The notes beneath the pieces are model-generated. The model worked only from the letters and a program-made list of their open reading frames with translations. It had not been told where the DNA came from and made no database searches. Positions 1 through 7,927 of a stretch of DNA of 64,000 bases are shown piece by piece. Numbering within the stretch: the stretch's first letter is position 1; every line of letters starts with the position of its first letter. A program made the position numbers and the translations under genes. Source of the DNA: Sediminimonas qiaohouensis DSM 21189 (GTDB lineage: Bacteria > Pseudomonadota > Alphaproteobacteria > Rhodobacterales > Rhodobacteraceae); NCBI RefSeq assembly GCF_000423645.1, contig NZ_AUIJ01000007.1, positions 1 through 64,000 of the forward strand. The letters run 5' to 3'.

Positions 1-1
1 G

Positions 2-262
2 TGGAAGACCGTCACCGCGGGTGCAATGGCCAGAAACGAGGCCCTGCGAGCTTCGAAATACCTCGGCCGCGCGATCTGGCGAAACTGGAGTGGATACCAC
101 CGCCGAAGCCGCGTCGAGACCAAAATGCACTGCGTGAAAATGCTGGGCCAGCGCCTCATGGCGCGGGACTTCGATCGTCAGGTTGCGGAAGTCCAAGTCC
201 GCATCCTCGTCATGAACGGCTATACCGCGCTCGGCATACCCATAACTGAGCCCGTAGGATGA
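2..262 (+). CDS. IS5-family transposase, C-terminal fragment (cut by window edge)
   Basis: Frame 2 is open from the first base to the stop at 260-262 and gives 86 residues beginning WKTVTAGAMARNEALR. It shows the family signature Y-x2-R-x3-E-x6-K (YHRRSRVE followed by TKMHCVK), which carries the third catalytic acid of the DDE transposase. The first two aspartates lie outside the window. The C-terminus (LNGYTALGIP-like, ending ITEPVG) matches what I know of IS5-family transposases in Rhodobacteraceae. The gene is cut by the window edge rather than visibly mutated. Confidence 0.8.
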   Translation, partial: WKTVTAGAMARNEALRASKYLGRAIWRNWSGYHRRSRVETKMHCVKMLGQRLMARDFDRQVAEVQVRILVMNGYTALGIPITEPVG

Positions 263-293
263 GTCTGTCTGGGGAAAGGGGGCGTCTGGCCTT

Positions 294-316
294 CAACCAA
301 TTTGTGCAACAGAGTC
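294..316 (-). repeat. Probable right terminal inverted repeat of the IS5 element
   Basis: Read from 316 downward the sequence starts GACTCTGTTGCACAAATTGG, the kind of terminus found on IS903/IS427-type IS5 elements. It lies 32 bases past the transposase stop codon, a normal spacing. The matching left end is outside the window. Confidence 0.55.
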
Positions 317-718
317 ATGCTGGTGCAGAAGTTTCCATCGGTCAATCTGACTTATTCCGAACTCTCGCGCCTGTCCACGACCGCTTTCATAACCGGACAC
401 GCGTCGAGTTCGATCTGGCTGCCGTCATTGGCCGAAATCCCCTCGTGCCCAGAACAGTCATTCGGATACAGCACCCTGCGCGGAATCGAGGCGCGGAGCG
501 CCGCCGCGCATCGGTCATGCCGGAGGCATGCTTTCAGCATGACCCGCCCCCGGGGCACGGCAATTTGGTTGAGGCTTGCGCGACGCTTGGCCGGTTTTCG
601 GGGTTGGCCGGGATAAAGTGCCCCGCACCAGTGGAGGGACGCCGCACCGCGGCCCGTCGAGGCGCGGCTTGTCGGGTGTTGGGGCAGGTCGGTTCCTATA
701 TTGGTCGTGGCGGGGCGC
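317..718. other. Non-coding stretch between the IS end and the acyl-CoA ligase
   Basis: About 400 bases without a convincing gene. Short open frames on both strands lack ribosome-binding sites and family resemblance. The stretch is largely taken up by the first copy of a MITE-like repeat (483-675), which includes a small perfect hairpin (CATGCC-GGA-GGCATG at 516-530). No promoter is obvious. Confidence 0.6.
483..675 (+). repeat. MITE-like intergenic repeat, copy 1
   Basis: It shares several blocks in the same order with 25345-25552: GAATCGAGGCGCG, GCCGCCGCGCATCG, CACGGCAATTTGG, GGATAAAGTGCCCCGCACCAG and CGCCGCACCGCGG. The inner ends form an imperfect inverted repeat (CCGCGCATCG at 504-513 against CGAGGCGCGG at 658-667). 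A hairpin CATGCC-GGA-GGCATG sits at 516-530, and the second copy has CACGCC-TCT-GGCGTG at a comparable place, a compensatory base-pair change. No protein is encoded. The copies have diverged, so the element is old. Confidence 0.6.
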
Positions 719-2347
719 TCACTCCTTCTGCAGGGACTGGCGCAGTTCGAATTTCTGGATTTTCCCGGTCGAGGTTTTGGGGAGTTCCTGAAACACCACG
801 TGCTTGGGCGTCTTGAACCCGGCCAGCCGTTCGCGTGCGTAGGCGATCAGCGTGGCCTCGTCGGCGCTATGTCCATCCTTCAGCTCGACAAAGGCGCAGG
901 GAACCTCGCCCCATTTGTCGTCGGGCTTGGCGACCACGGCGCACAGCATGACATCGGGGTGCCCCATGAGAACGCCTTCGACCTCGACCGAGCTGATGTT
1001 TTCGCCGCCCGAGATGATGATGTCCTTGGCGCGGTCGGCAATCTGGACGTAGCCATCGGGGTGTTGCACCGCGATATCGCCGGAATGGTAGTAGCCGCCG
1101 GCGAAGGCCTCTGCCGTGGCCTTGGGGTTTTTCAGGTAGCCTTTCATCACGCCGTTGCCGCGGAACATGATCTCGCCAAGGGCCTGCCCGTCGCGGGGGG
1201 TGGGGTGCATCGTGTCTGCGTCCATGACGGTGACCTCTTCGAAGATTGGCATTGCCACGCCTTGCCGGGCCTTGCGGGCGGCGCGCGCCTCGCCTTTCAG
1301 GCCGTCCCATTTCGGTTGCCACGTGTTTTCGGTCCCGGGGCCGTAGGTTTCCGTCAGGCCATAGACATGGGTGACGTTGAAGCCCATCGGCTCAATCGCC
1401 GAAAGGGTGGCGGGGGCGGGGGGCGCGCCGGCGGTGAACACCTCGACCACGTGATCGAAATCGCGCCGCTGCTCCGCGGGGGCGTTGATGAGGGTGTTGA
1501 GGACAATGGGTGCACCGCCGAAATGGGTGACCTTTTCGTCGGCGATGGCGTCGAATATCGCAGGCGCAGTGATATCGCGGCAGCAGACCACCGTGCCGCC
1601 CACCACCGGCATCATCCACGTATGGCACCAGCCGTTGCAGTGAAACAGCGGCACGATGGTCAGGTAGCGCGGATACAACACCATGCGCCAGCTGATCACC
1701 TGTCCCATGGCGTTCAGGTAGGCGCCGCGATGGTGATACACCACGCCCTTGGGCCGGCCCGTCGTGCCCGAGGTGTAATTGAGCGCGATGGATTCCCACT
1801 CATCCTCCGGCATGATCCAGTCGAAGCCCGGATCGGCGGCGGCAAGCAGGTGTTCATATTCGTCGTAGTGCCCGGTTGCGTGGACGCCAGCAAAGTCGTC
1901 GGGCACCTCGATAACCGCAGGAGCCGGGCCCTCCATCCGCTCGAACGCCTCGGCCGCGACGGGCAGGAATTGCGGATCGACCAGCAGCACCTTGGCGCCG
2001 CCGTGATCAAGGATATAGGCGACAGTGTCGGCCTCAAGCCGCGTGTTGATGGTATTGAGCACTGCGCCGCAGGCGGGCACGCCAAAATGCGCCTCGGCCT
2101 GCGCGGGGATGTTGGGCAGCATCGTCGCCACCACGTCCCCCGGACGCACGCCCAGGGCAGACAGCGCGGAGGCCAGGCGGGTGACCCGGTCTGCATATTC
2201 GGTGTAGGTCTTGCGGTGCGAGCCATAGACTACGGCCTCGTGGCCGGCAAAAACCTCTGCCGCACGACGCAGGAATGACAGTGGCGACAGTGGAACGTGA
2301 TTTGCCGCGCATTTATCCAATCCGGTCTCATTAGCCATCCAGCCCAT
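719..2347 (-). CDS. AMP-dependent acyl-CoA ligase (medium-chain/AlkK-like)
   Basis: 542-residue member of the ANL superfamily. Such enzymes activate a carboxylic acid with ATP to an acyl-adenylate and then form the CoA thioester in the cytoplasm. Visible motifs: the P-loop YTSGTTGRPKGV near residue 190, YGLTET, the hinge region around YYHSGDIA and GENISSVEVE, and the C-terminal catalytic lysine in PKTSTGKIQK. The start at 2347 was chosen because it has a good ribosome-binding site (GGGAGGG, about 7 bases upstream) and gives the usual family N-terminus. It is read towards the IS5 end, apart from the other beta-oxidation genes but next to them. The exact substrate is unknown. DmdB (methylmercaptopropionate ligase) is in the same superfamily, but nothing here points specifically to it. 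Confidence 0.88.
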   Translation of the reverse strand: MGWMANETGLDKCAANHVPLSPLSFLRRAAEVFAGHEAVVYGSHRKTYTEYADRVTRLASALSALGVRPGDVVATMLPNIPAQAEAHFGVPACGAVLNTINTRLEADTVAYILDHGGAKVLLVDPQFLPVAAEAFERMEGPAPAVIEVPDDFAGVHATGHYDEYEHLLAAADPGFDWIMPEDEWESIALNYTSGTTGRPKGVVYHHRGAYLNAMGQVISWRMVLYPRYLTIVPLFHCNGWCHTWMMPVVGGTVVCCRDITAPAIFDAIADEKVTHFGGAPIVLNTLINAPAEQRRDFDHVVEVFTAGAPPAPATLSAIEPMGFNVTHVYGLTETYGPGTENTWQPKWDGLKGEARAARKARQGVAMPIFEEVTVMDADTMHPTPRDGQALGEIMFRGNGVMKGYLKNPKATAEAFAGGYYHSGDIAVQHPDGYVQIADRAKDIIISGGENISSVEVEGVLMGHPDVMLCAVVAKPDDKWGEVPCAFVELKDGHSADEATLIAYARERLAGFKTPKHVVFQELPKTSTGKIQKFELRQSLQKE

Positions 2348-2478
2348 TGTGGCCCTCCCGCATGCTGTTCTTTCCAACAGACTATGGCGCGCGGGCGGGG
2401 CAAGGGAAGGGGGCAATGCAGACCGGCGGCCCGAATGTGGGCTTTTGCTGGTGGCGCTGGTGGCATACCCTGCCGCGC

Positions 2479-3129
2479 ATGATCATTTCACACGGGCGGC
2501 GCTACGTCTTTGTTCATATCCCCAAGACAGGTGGCACGGCGCTGGCGCTGGCGCTTGAAGGGCGGGCGATGGCCGATGATATCCTGCTGGGCGACACGCC
2601 CAAGGCGCGGCGGCGCAAGGGGCGGATCAAGGGGTTGCAGGCGAGGGGGCGGTTGTGGAAGCATTCGACACTGGCCGATATCGACGGGGTTATCACAGGC
2701 GACGAGGCGCAAGCGTTTTTCACCTTCACGCTGGTGCGCAACCCGTGGGATCGCATGGTCAGCTACTATCACTGGCTGCGTGCGCAGAGGTTTGACCACC
2801 CGCAGGTGCGGCTGGCGGGGCAGGTGGGGTTTGCGGAGTTCGTGTTGCACCGGCAGACCCGCGCGGCGATCCGGGCGGCGCCCTATGACAGCTACATGCG
2901 CGATGCGGCGGGAGTGGAGCGGTGCAGCGCGTATATCCGTCTTGGGTATCTGGAGCAGGATTGCGCCGCGCTATGGGATCACCTGGGGTTCCGGTTGGAC
3001 ATTCCGCGCGTCAATGCATCGGATCGTGATGCGGATTTCCGGCGCTACTACAGCGATGAGGCCGCGCAGGCAGTCGCGGAGGATTGCGGGGCGGATATCG
3101 CGCGGTTTGGCTACCGCTTCGACGGGTAG
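2479..3129 (+). CDS. Sulfotransferase family 2 domain protein
   Basis: 216 residues. The N-terminal FVHIPKTGGTAL is the 5'-phosphosulfate-binding loop of PAPS-dependent sulfotransferases, and LVRNPWDRMVSYYHW near residue 90 is the usual 3'-phosphate-binding segment. The family transfers sulfate to carbohydrate or other acceptors; the acceptor here is not visible. The start at 2479 (MIISHGRRYVF) was chosen because longer in-frame versions add only a low-complexity, tryptophan-rich leader that overlaps the divergent ligase start. The gene stands alone between two minus-strand genes and is followed by a hairpin terminator. Confidence 0.8.
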   Translation: MIISHGRRYVFVHIPKTGGTALALALEGRAMADDILLGDTPKARRRKGRIKGLQARGRLWKHSTLADIDGVITGDEAQAFFTFTLVRNPWDRMVSYYHWLRAQRFDHPQVRLAGQVGFAEFVLHRQTRAAIRAAPYDSYMRDAAGVERCSAYIRLGYLEQDCAALWDHLGFRLDIPRVNASDRDADFRRYYSDEAAQAVAEDCGADIARFGYRFDG

Positions 3130-3161
3130 GGCGCGCGCTTGCCCACTTTTGGCAAAAAGGA

Positions 3162-3188
3162 AACCGCGCCCCTTGTGGGGGCGCGGTT
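3162..3188. terminator. Bidirectional-looking hairpin terminator
   Basis: A perfect 11-bp stem AACCGCGCCCC (3162-3172) / GGGGCGCGGTT (3178-3188) with loop TTGTG. It is followed by GCTTGCTTTT on the plus strand and by a T-rich run (CCTTTTTGCC) on the minus strand. It lies between the convergent sulfotransferase and fadJ genes and could stop transcription from both. Confidence 0.7.
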
Positions 3189-3204
3189 GCTTGCTTTTCA
3201 AAGT

Positions 3205-3250
3205 GGGGGCGCTGCCCCCACGCCCCCGGAGTATTTGGGGCAAGATGAAG
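3205..3250 (+). repeat. Rhodobacteral intergenic repeat, copy 1
   Basis: GC-rich palindromic part (GGGGGCGCTGCCCCC) followed by CCCCCGGAGTATTTGGGGC and AAGATGAAG. The same core occurs at 7805-7858, and in reverse orientation at 7869-7902 and 30170-30202. It sits just downstream of the fadJ stop. The core is short, palindromic and always between genes; similar repeats are common in Rhodobacteraceae genomes as far as I know. Confidence 0.65.
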
Positions 3251-3263
3251 CAACGTGCGCGTC

Positions 3264-5459
3264 TCAGGCTGCCTGTGCCTCGGGGCCGAAGCGGCCATAG
3301 AAGCTCTGGTTCTTGTCGGCCATCTCACGCAGAAGTGCCGGGCAGGTAAAGCGCGGCCCGACCTCTTTGGTCAACTGGTCGCAACGCTCGGCCGCGTAGG
3401 GCGTGCCGAGGATGTCGAGCCACGAGAACGGCCCGCCCGACCACGGCGCGAAGCCCCAGCCGAGGATCGCGCCGACGTCGCCTTCGCGGATATCCTCAAG
3501 CACGCCTTCCTCCAGCGCGCGCACGGCCTCGAGCACTTGCGCGAACATCAGGCGGTGCTGCACCTCGATGAGGTCGGGCTGTTTCTCAAGGCGGGGATAC
3601 TTGTCGGCCAGGCCGGACCAGTATCCAAGGCGTTTGCCCTTTTCGTCATAGTCAAAGAACCCGGCCTTGGATTTGCGGCCAAGGCGGCCTTCGCCCTCCA
3701 TGAAGAAGATGATCTGGTCCACCTCGTCATCGGGGTAGTCATCGCCCATGGCGGCCTTGGTGGCGCGGGCGATCTTGGCGCCCAGGTCGATCGAGGTTTC
3801 GTCCACCAGTTGCAGCGGCCCCACTGGAAAGCCCAACTGCCGCGCCGCGTTGTCCACCAGCGCGGGCGCGACGCCTTCCTTGACCATGCGCATCCCTTCG
3901 TTGATGTAGGGAATGATGCAGCGGTTGGCGTAGAAAAAGCGGGCATCATTGACGGCGATCGGCGTCTTGCGGATCTGGCGCACGTAGTCCAGCGCCTTGG
4001 CCACCGCGCGATCGCCGGTTTGCTTGCCCTTGATGATCTCAACGAGCGCCATCTTCTCGACCGGCGAGAAGAAATGGATGCCGATGAACTGCTCGGGCTT
4101 GTCGCTGGCCTTGGCCAGCTCGGTGATCGGCAGGGTCGAGGTGTTGGAGGCAAAGATGCAGTCGGGGCCGACCACGTCCAGCGTGCGCCGGGTGACCTCG
4201 GCCTTGATCTTGGGGTCTTCGAACACCGCCTCGATGATCAGGTCGCAGCCTTCAAGCGCCGCGTAATCGGTGGTGGCGGTGATGCGGTCAAGGGTGGCGG
4301 TTTTCTTTTCCTCGGTCGCCTTGCCGCGCTTGATGCCCTTGTCCATGTAATCGGCGGTATAGGCCTTGCCCTTGTCGGCGGCTTCCTGATCCTGGTCGAT
4401 CAGCACCACCTCCATGCCCGCCTGCGCCGAGACGAGGGTGATGCCCGCGCCCATCATGCCCGCGCCCAGAACGCCCAGCTTTTGCACGCGCTGATCAGGG
4501 GCCTCGGGCCGGTTGGCGCCCTTTTCCAGCGCTTCCTTGTTGAGGAACAGCGACCGGATCATCGCCGCCGATGACGGGTTCATCAACACGTTGGTGAACC
4601 AGCGCGCCTCGATCTTGAGGGCGGTGTCGAAGGGCACCAGCGCGCCTTCGTAGACCGCCGACAGCAGGGCCTTGGCGGCCGGGAAGGCGCCCTGCGTGCG
4701 ACCGTTGACCATGGCGCTGGCGCCGACGAAGGTCTGGAAGCCCGCCGGGTTGTAGGGGGCGCCGCCGGGCATCTTGTAGCCCTTGGCGTCCCACGGCTTG
4801 ACCAGGTCGTCATCCTTGGCGTTCAGGACCCAGTCGCGCGCGGCGGCCATCGGGTCTTCGACGACCTCGTCGATGATGCCGGCGCCCTTGGCCTTTTTCG
4901 GATCGACCAGCTTGCCCTCGAGCAGGTAGGGGGAGGCCCCCATCGCGCCCAGCTTGCGCACCAGCCGCGTCGTGCCGCCGGCACCGGGGAAGATGCCGAC
5001 CATGATCTCGGGCAGGCCGATCTTGGCCTTGGGATTGTCGGCCGCGAATACGCGGTGCGTGGCCAGCGGCAGTTCCAGCCCGATACCGACGGCGGTGCCG
5101 GGCAGGGCGCTCGCGATCGGCTTGCCGCCCTTGTTGGTCTTGGGGTCCATGCCCGCGCGCTCGATCTTTCTCAGGGCGCCGTGCATCTGCATGATCCCCT
5201 CGAAGAGGCCGCGCGCAGGCTCGTCGCCCGCGTCCTCTTTCATCTTGGCCAGCGCATTGAGGTCCATGCCGCCCGCGAAGTCCTTCTTGGCGGAGGTGAT
5301 GACGATCCCCTTTACCGCATCGTCGGCCAGCGCGTCGTCGATCAGCCCGTCCAGCGCCATCAGCGCCTCGGTGCTGAGCACGTTCATTGATTTTCCGGGG
5401 CAGTCCCAGGTGATGACGGCGACGCCATCGGCGTCTTTTGTCATTGTGAAATCAGTCAT
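3264..5459 (-). CDS. Multifunctional enoyl-CoA hydratase / 3-hydroxyacyl-CoA dehydrogenase (FadJ/FadB type)
   Basis: 731 residues that carry out the second and third steps of fatty-acid beta-oxidation. The N-terminal crotonase domain (about 1-190) includes the oxyanion-hole region IVITSAKKDFAGGMDL and the GLPEIMVGIFPGAGG segment. The Rossmann motif GVLGAGMMGAGI near residue 330 binds NAD. SNTSTLPI and GIHFFSPVEKM (catalytic histidine about 461) mark the dehydrogenase, and a duplicated C-terminal domain follows. Its ATG overlaps the stop of the upstream cupin gene as ATGA, so the two are translationally coupled in a thiolase-cupin-fadJ operon. Whether it is specific for long or short chains cannot be told from sequence. 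Confidence 0.93.
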   Translation of the reverse strand: MTDFTMTKDADGVAVITWDCPGKSMNVLSTEALMALDGLIDDALADDAVKGIVITSAKKDFAGGMDLNALAKMKEDAGDEPARGLFEGIMQMHGALRKIERAGMDPKTNKGGKPIASALPGTAVGIGLELPLATHRVFAADNPKAKIGLPEIMVGIFPGAGGTTRLVRKLGAMGASPYLLEGKLVDPKKAKGAGIIDEVVEDPMAAARDWVLNAKDDDLVKPWDAKGYKMPGGAPYNPAGFQTFVGASAMVNGRTQGAFPAAKALLSAVYEGALVPFDTALKIEARWFTNVLMNPSSAAMIRSLFLNKEALEKGANRPEAPDQRVQKLGVLGAGMMGAGITLVSAQAGMEVVLIDQDQEAADKGKAYTADYMDKGIKRGKATEEKKTATLDRITATTDYAALEGCDLIIEAVFEDPKIKAEVTRRTLDVVGPDCIFASNTSTLPITELAKASDKPEQFIGIHFFSPVEKMALVEIIKGKQTGDRAVAKALDYVRQIRKTPIAVNDARFFYANRCIIPYINEGMRMVKEGVAPALVDNAARQLGFPVGPLQLVDETSIDLGAKIARATKAAMGDDYPDDEVDQIIFFMEGEGRLGRKSKAGFFDYDEKGKRLGYWSGLADKYPRLEKQPDLIEVQHRLMFAQVLEAVRALEEGVLEDIREGDVGAILGWGFAPWSGGPFSWLDILGTPYAAERCDQLTKEVGPRFTCPALLREMADKNQSFYGRFGPEAQAA

Positions 5460-5929
5460 TTATCGTCTCCCTTGTAGGGTGTTCCGTCTTTGCGGGTGAA
5501 GGCTGCACCTTCCGCGGACATGGTCACTTTGAGGTCTATATCGCTATACCACGCGGCCTCTTCCGGAGTGCGGGTGCCGATCACCAGAAAGCGGGCCTCC
5601 TCGGCGGTGTGGTTGACGAGGTGATGGCCGTTGCCGTCGCCCGCCGGGAAGGTGGCGCAATCGCCGGCCTGCATGTGGTGTTCGCCGTCATCGTCGATGA
5701 GCGTGCACGCCCCGTGTATTACCATCACGAATTCGTCCTGCCGTTCGTGCCAGTGGCGCAACGAGGATTTCGCGCCCGGTGCGAGGATCACGATATTCGC
5801 ACCGAACTGCGTGAGCCCGCCCGCGTCGCCAACGCGCAGCGAGGAGCGCCCCGCCATTTCGGCATCATAAGGCGCCGGATAGATCGAGCCGGTGCGCGGT
5901 GTGACGCGGCTTAGGTCGATCTTTGGCAT
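5456..5929 (-). CDS. Cupin-domain protein inside the beta-oxidation operon
   Basis: 157 residues, single cupin domain. The first metal-binding cupin motif is seen in RHWHERQDEFVMVIHG (His, His, Glu) and the second near the GHHLVNHT region. The start ATG shares one base with the thiolase stop (TGATG), and the stop overlaps the fadJ start by four bases. It is therefore an integral part of the operon rather than a neighbour by chance. The function is unknown: small cupins can be metal-dependent enzymes or ligand sensors. No signal peptide is seen, so it is probably cytoplasmic. Confidence 0.82.
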   Translation of the reverse strand: MPKIDLSRVTPRTGSIYPAPYDAEMAGRSSLRVGDAGGLTQFGANIVILAPGAKSSLRHWHERQDEFVMVIHGACTLIDDDGEHHMQAGDCATFPAGDGNGHHLVNHTAEEARFLVIGTRTPEEAAWYSDIDLKVTMSAEGAAFTRKDGTPYKGDDK

Positions 5930-7140
5930 CACACCCTCTCGATGATGGTTGCGGCGCCCATGCCGGACGCAACGCACAGCGTGGCCAGCCCGGTGCCCTT
6001 GCCGGTGCGCTCCAACTCGTCCAGCAGCGTGCCGATGATCATGGCGCCGGTCGCGCCGAGCGGATGGCCCATGGCGATGGCGCCGCCGTTCACGTTGACC
6101 TTGTCATGATCCACGTCGAAGGCCTGCATGAAGCGCAGCACGACGGCCGAGAATGCCTCGTTCACCTCGAACAGGTCGATGTCGGAAATCGACATGCCGC
6201 TTTCGCGGAGGATCTTTTCGGTCGTCGGCACCGGGCCGGTCAGCATGATGGTCGGGTCGGTGCCGATCTTGGCGGTGGCGCGGATGCGTGCGCGCGGCTT
6301 GAGGCCCCATTTCTCGCCAAACTCGCGGCTGCCGATCAGCAGGCCGGCGGCGCCATCGACGATGCCACTGGAGTTGCCGGCGTGGTGGACGTGCTCGATC
6401 CGCTCAAGGTGCGGGTACTTGAGCTGTGCAACCTTGTCGAAGCCCGGCATCGTCTCGCCCATGTCCTTGAACGAGGGCTTGAGCGCGCCAAGGCTTTGCA
6501 TGTCCGTCTCGGGGCGCATGTGTTCGTCGTGCTCAAGTATGGGCAGGCCGTTCTGGTCGCGCACGGTGAGGATGGAGCTCGCAAACCGGCCGTCGTCCCA
6601 CGCTGCCTTTGCGCGGCGCTGCGATTCCACCGCAAGGCTATCCACGTCGTCGCGGCTGAAGCCATACTCGGTTGCGATGATGTCGGCGCTGATGCCCTGC
6701 GGCACGAAATAGGTGTCCATGGCAAGGCTGGGGTCCACGGCGATGGCCGCGCCGTCGCTGCCCATGGGCACGCGGCCCATCATCTCGACCCCGCCGGCGA
6801 TATAGCCATCGCCCGCGCCGCCGCGTACCTGGTTGGCGGCCAGGTTCACGGCCTCCATGCCGCTGGCGCAGAAACGGTTGATCGCCAGGCCGGGGATCGA
6901 TTGATCGAGCGAAGAGCCCAGAACCGCGCTGCGCGCAAGGCAGCCGCCCTGTTCCATCACCTGCGTGACGTTGCCCCAGATCACGTCCTCGACGGCGTGC
7001 CCCTCAAGGTTGTTGCGCTCGCGCAATGCATCCAGAACGCCGGTGCTGAGCCGTACCGAGGTCACCTCGTGCAGGGCGCCATCCTTGCGGCCCTTGCCGC
7101 GCGGCGTTCGAAGGGCGTCGTAGATATAGGCATCTGTCAT
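5929..7140 (-). CDS. Acetyl-CoA C-acyltransferase (thiolase)
   Basis: 403 residues, the last step of beta-oxidation: thiolytic cleavage of 3-ketoacyl-CoA to acetyl-CoA and a shortened acyl-CoA. The acylated nucleophile is Cys91 in NRFCASGMEA. His359 in GHPLGATGA and Cys389 in CVASGMGAA complete the active site. NEAFSAVVLRF is the third conserved block. It is the first gene of the tight thiolase-cupin-fadJ operon; the GST gene 13 bases upstream is probably in the same transcript. The length is normal for FadA-type thiolases. Confidence 0.93.
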   Translation of the reverse strand: MTDAYIYDALRTPRGKGRKDGALHEVTSVRLSTGVLDALRERNNLEGHAVEDVIWGNVTQVMEQGGCLARSAVLGSSLDQSIPGLAINRFCASGMEAVNLAANQVRGGAGDGYIAGGVEMMGRVPMGSDGAAIAVDPSLAMDTYFVPQGISADIIATEYGFSRDDVDSLAVESQRRAKAAWDDGRFASSILTVRDQNGLPILEHDEHMRPETDMQSLGALKPSFKDMGETMPGFDKVAQLKYPHLERIEHVHHAGNSSGIVDGAAGLLIGSREFGEKWGLKPRARIRATAKIGTDPTIMLTGPVPTTEKILRESGMSISDIDLFEVNEAFSAVVLRFMQAFDVDHDKVNVNGGAIAMGHPLGATGAMIIGTLLDELERTGKGTGLATLCVASGMGAATIIERV

Positions 7141-7152
7141 GATTGGTCCTCC

Positions 7153-7788
7153 TCAGGCCCGGTCGGAAGGGTTGCCGGGCATCAAGTCATACGGGTGTTT
7201 CCAGCCCGGCTGTTCGCTGATCCGGGTCAGCCAGGCGTCTATGTGGGGCCAGTCGGCCCGATCGAAGCCAAACGGTTCGGTGTAAAAGAGATACCCGCAG
7301 CAGGCGATATCGGCGGTGGTGATCCGGTCCCCGACCAGCCAATCCTTGTCCGACAGCTCCTTGTCGAGCACCTTGTAGGCGGCGCGCAGGCGCCCTTGCA
7401 GAAAGGCGATCACGTCGTCGGAGCGTTTTTCGGGCGGCAGGAAATTCATGATGAAGCGGGTGGTGCCGGCCTGTCCGGACAGTTTGTGATTGTCCCACAA
7501 GATCCAGCGCAGGATCTCGCGCCGCTCGTTGGCGGAGTGGCCGCCCAGCTTGGAGGCGCGGGTGCTGATGAAATCCTGGATGACGCCCGATTGGCTCAGT
7601 ACCAGATCGCCGTCGACCATCACGGGCACCTCGCCCATCGAATTGATCGCCAGGAATTCCGGGCTGCGATGCTCGCCTTTGAAGAAGTCCACAAAGACCG
7701 GCTCCCACTCGAGCCCCGCCAGTTGAAGGGTCAGCGCCGCCTTGTAGGCATTGCCGCTCTCGCCGAAGCAATAGAGCTTGATAGTCAT
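7153..7788 (-). CDS. Glutathione S-transferase family protein
   Basis: 211 residues with an N-terminal thioredoxin-like domain (GEVPVMVDGDLVLSQSGVI carries the cis-proline and the SNAIL/TRASH-like glutamine-serine that contacts glutathione) and an all-helical C-terminal domain. Such proteins conjugate or isomerise electrophilic metabolites with glutathione in the cytoplasm. The gene is read with the thiolase operon 13 bases downstream. A role in handling reactive acyl or alkenal intermediates is inference from position. The substrate is not predictable. Confidence 0.85.
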   Translation of the reverse strand: MTIKLYCFGESGNAYKAALTLQLAGLEWEPVFVDFFKGEHRSPEFLAINSMGEVPVMVDGDLVLSQSGVIQDFISTRASKLGGHSANERREILRWILWDNHKLSGQAGTTRFIMNFLPPEKRSDDVIAFLQGRLRAAYKVLDKELSDKDWLVGDRITTADIACCGYLFYTEPFGFDRADWPHIDAWLTRISEQPGWKHPYDLMPGNPSDRA

Positions 7789-7804
7789 GTTCCGTCCTCC
7801 GTTT

Positions 7805-7902
7805 TGGTGGGGGTTTCACACCCCCACACCCCCGTGGAGTATTTCCGGCAAGATGAAGCATGTGAGATTTCATCTTGCCTAAAATACTCCCGCCGGAGGC
7901 GT
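7805..7902. repeat. Head-to-head pair of the Rhodobacteral intergenic repeat (copies 2 and 3)
   Basis: GAGTATTTCCGGCAAGATGAA (about 7836-7856) and TTCATCTTGCCTAAAATACTC (7869-7889) face each other and would fold into a hairpin of about 20 bp with a short loop. CCCCCACACCCCCGTG precedes and CCGCCGGAGGC follows. The pair lies between the GST and the upstream acyl-CoA dehydrogenase, so it may act as an intercistronic terminator or RNA-stability element separating the two parts of the cluster. Confidence 0.65.
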
Positions 7903-7927
7903 CCCTCGTGTGCCGATAGCGCATCGT

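Larger units (their letters stand above)
1..316 (+). mobile_element. 3' end of an IS5-family insertion sequence
   Basis: The window opens inside an insertion sequence. It contains the C-terminal part of the transposase and ends in a probable right terminal inverted repeat at 294-316. Read on the minus strand the repeat begins GACTCTGTTGCACAAATT, which resembles the ends of the IS5 family, IS903/IS427 group. The left end and first two thirds of the element lie outside the window, so the paired repeat and the target duplication cannot be checked. Confidence 0.75.

Noticed and set aside
701-2278. Long plus-strand open frame (525 codons)
   Set aside because: Antisense shadow of the acyl-CoA ligase; high GC keeps the opposite frame open. 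No motif or ribosome-binding site. The same applies to 5923-7950, 9287-11236, 50163-51332 and, on the minus strand, 32297-34189 and 53208-54590.
719-2347. dmdB assignment for the acyl-CoA ligase
   Set aside because: Only the general ANL motifs are visible; no DMSP-specific neighbour (dmdA, dmdD) is present in the window.
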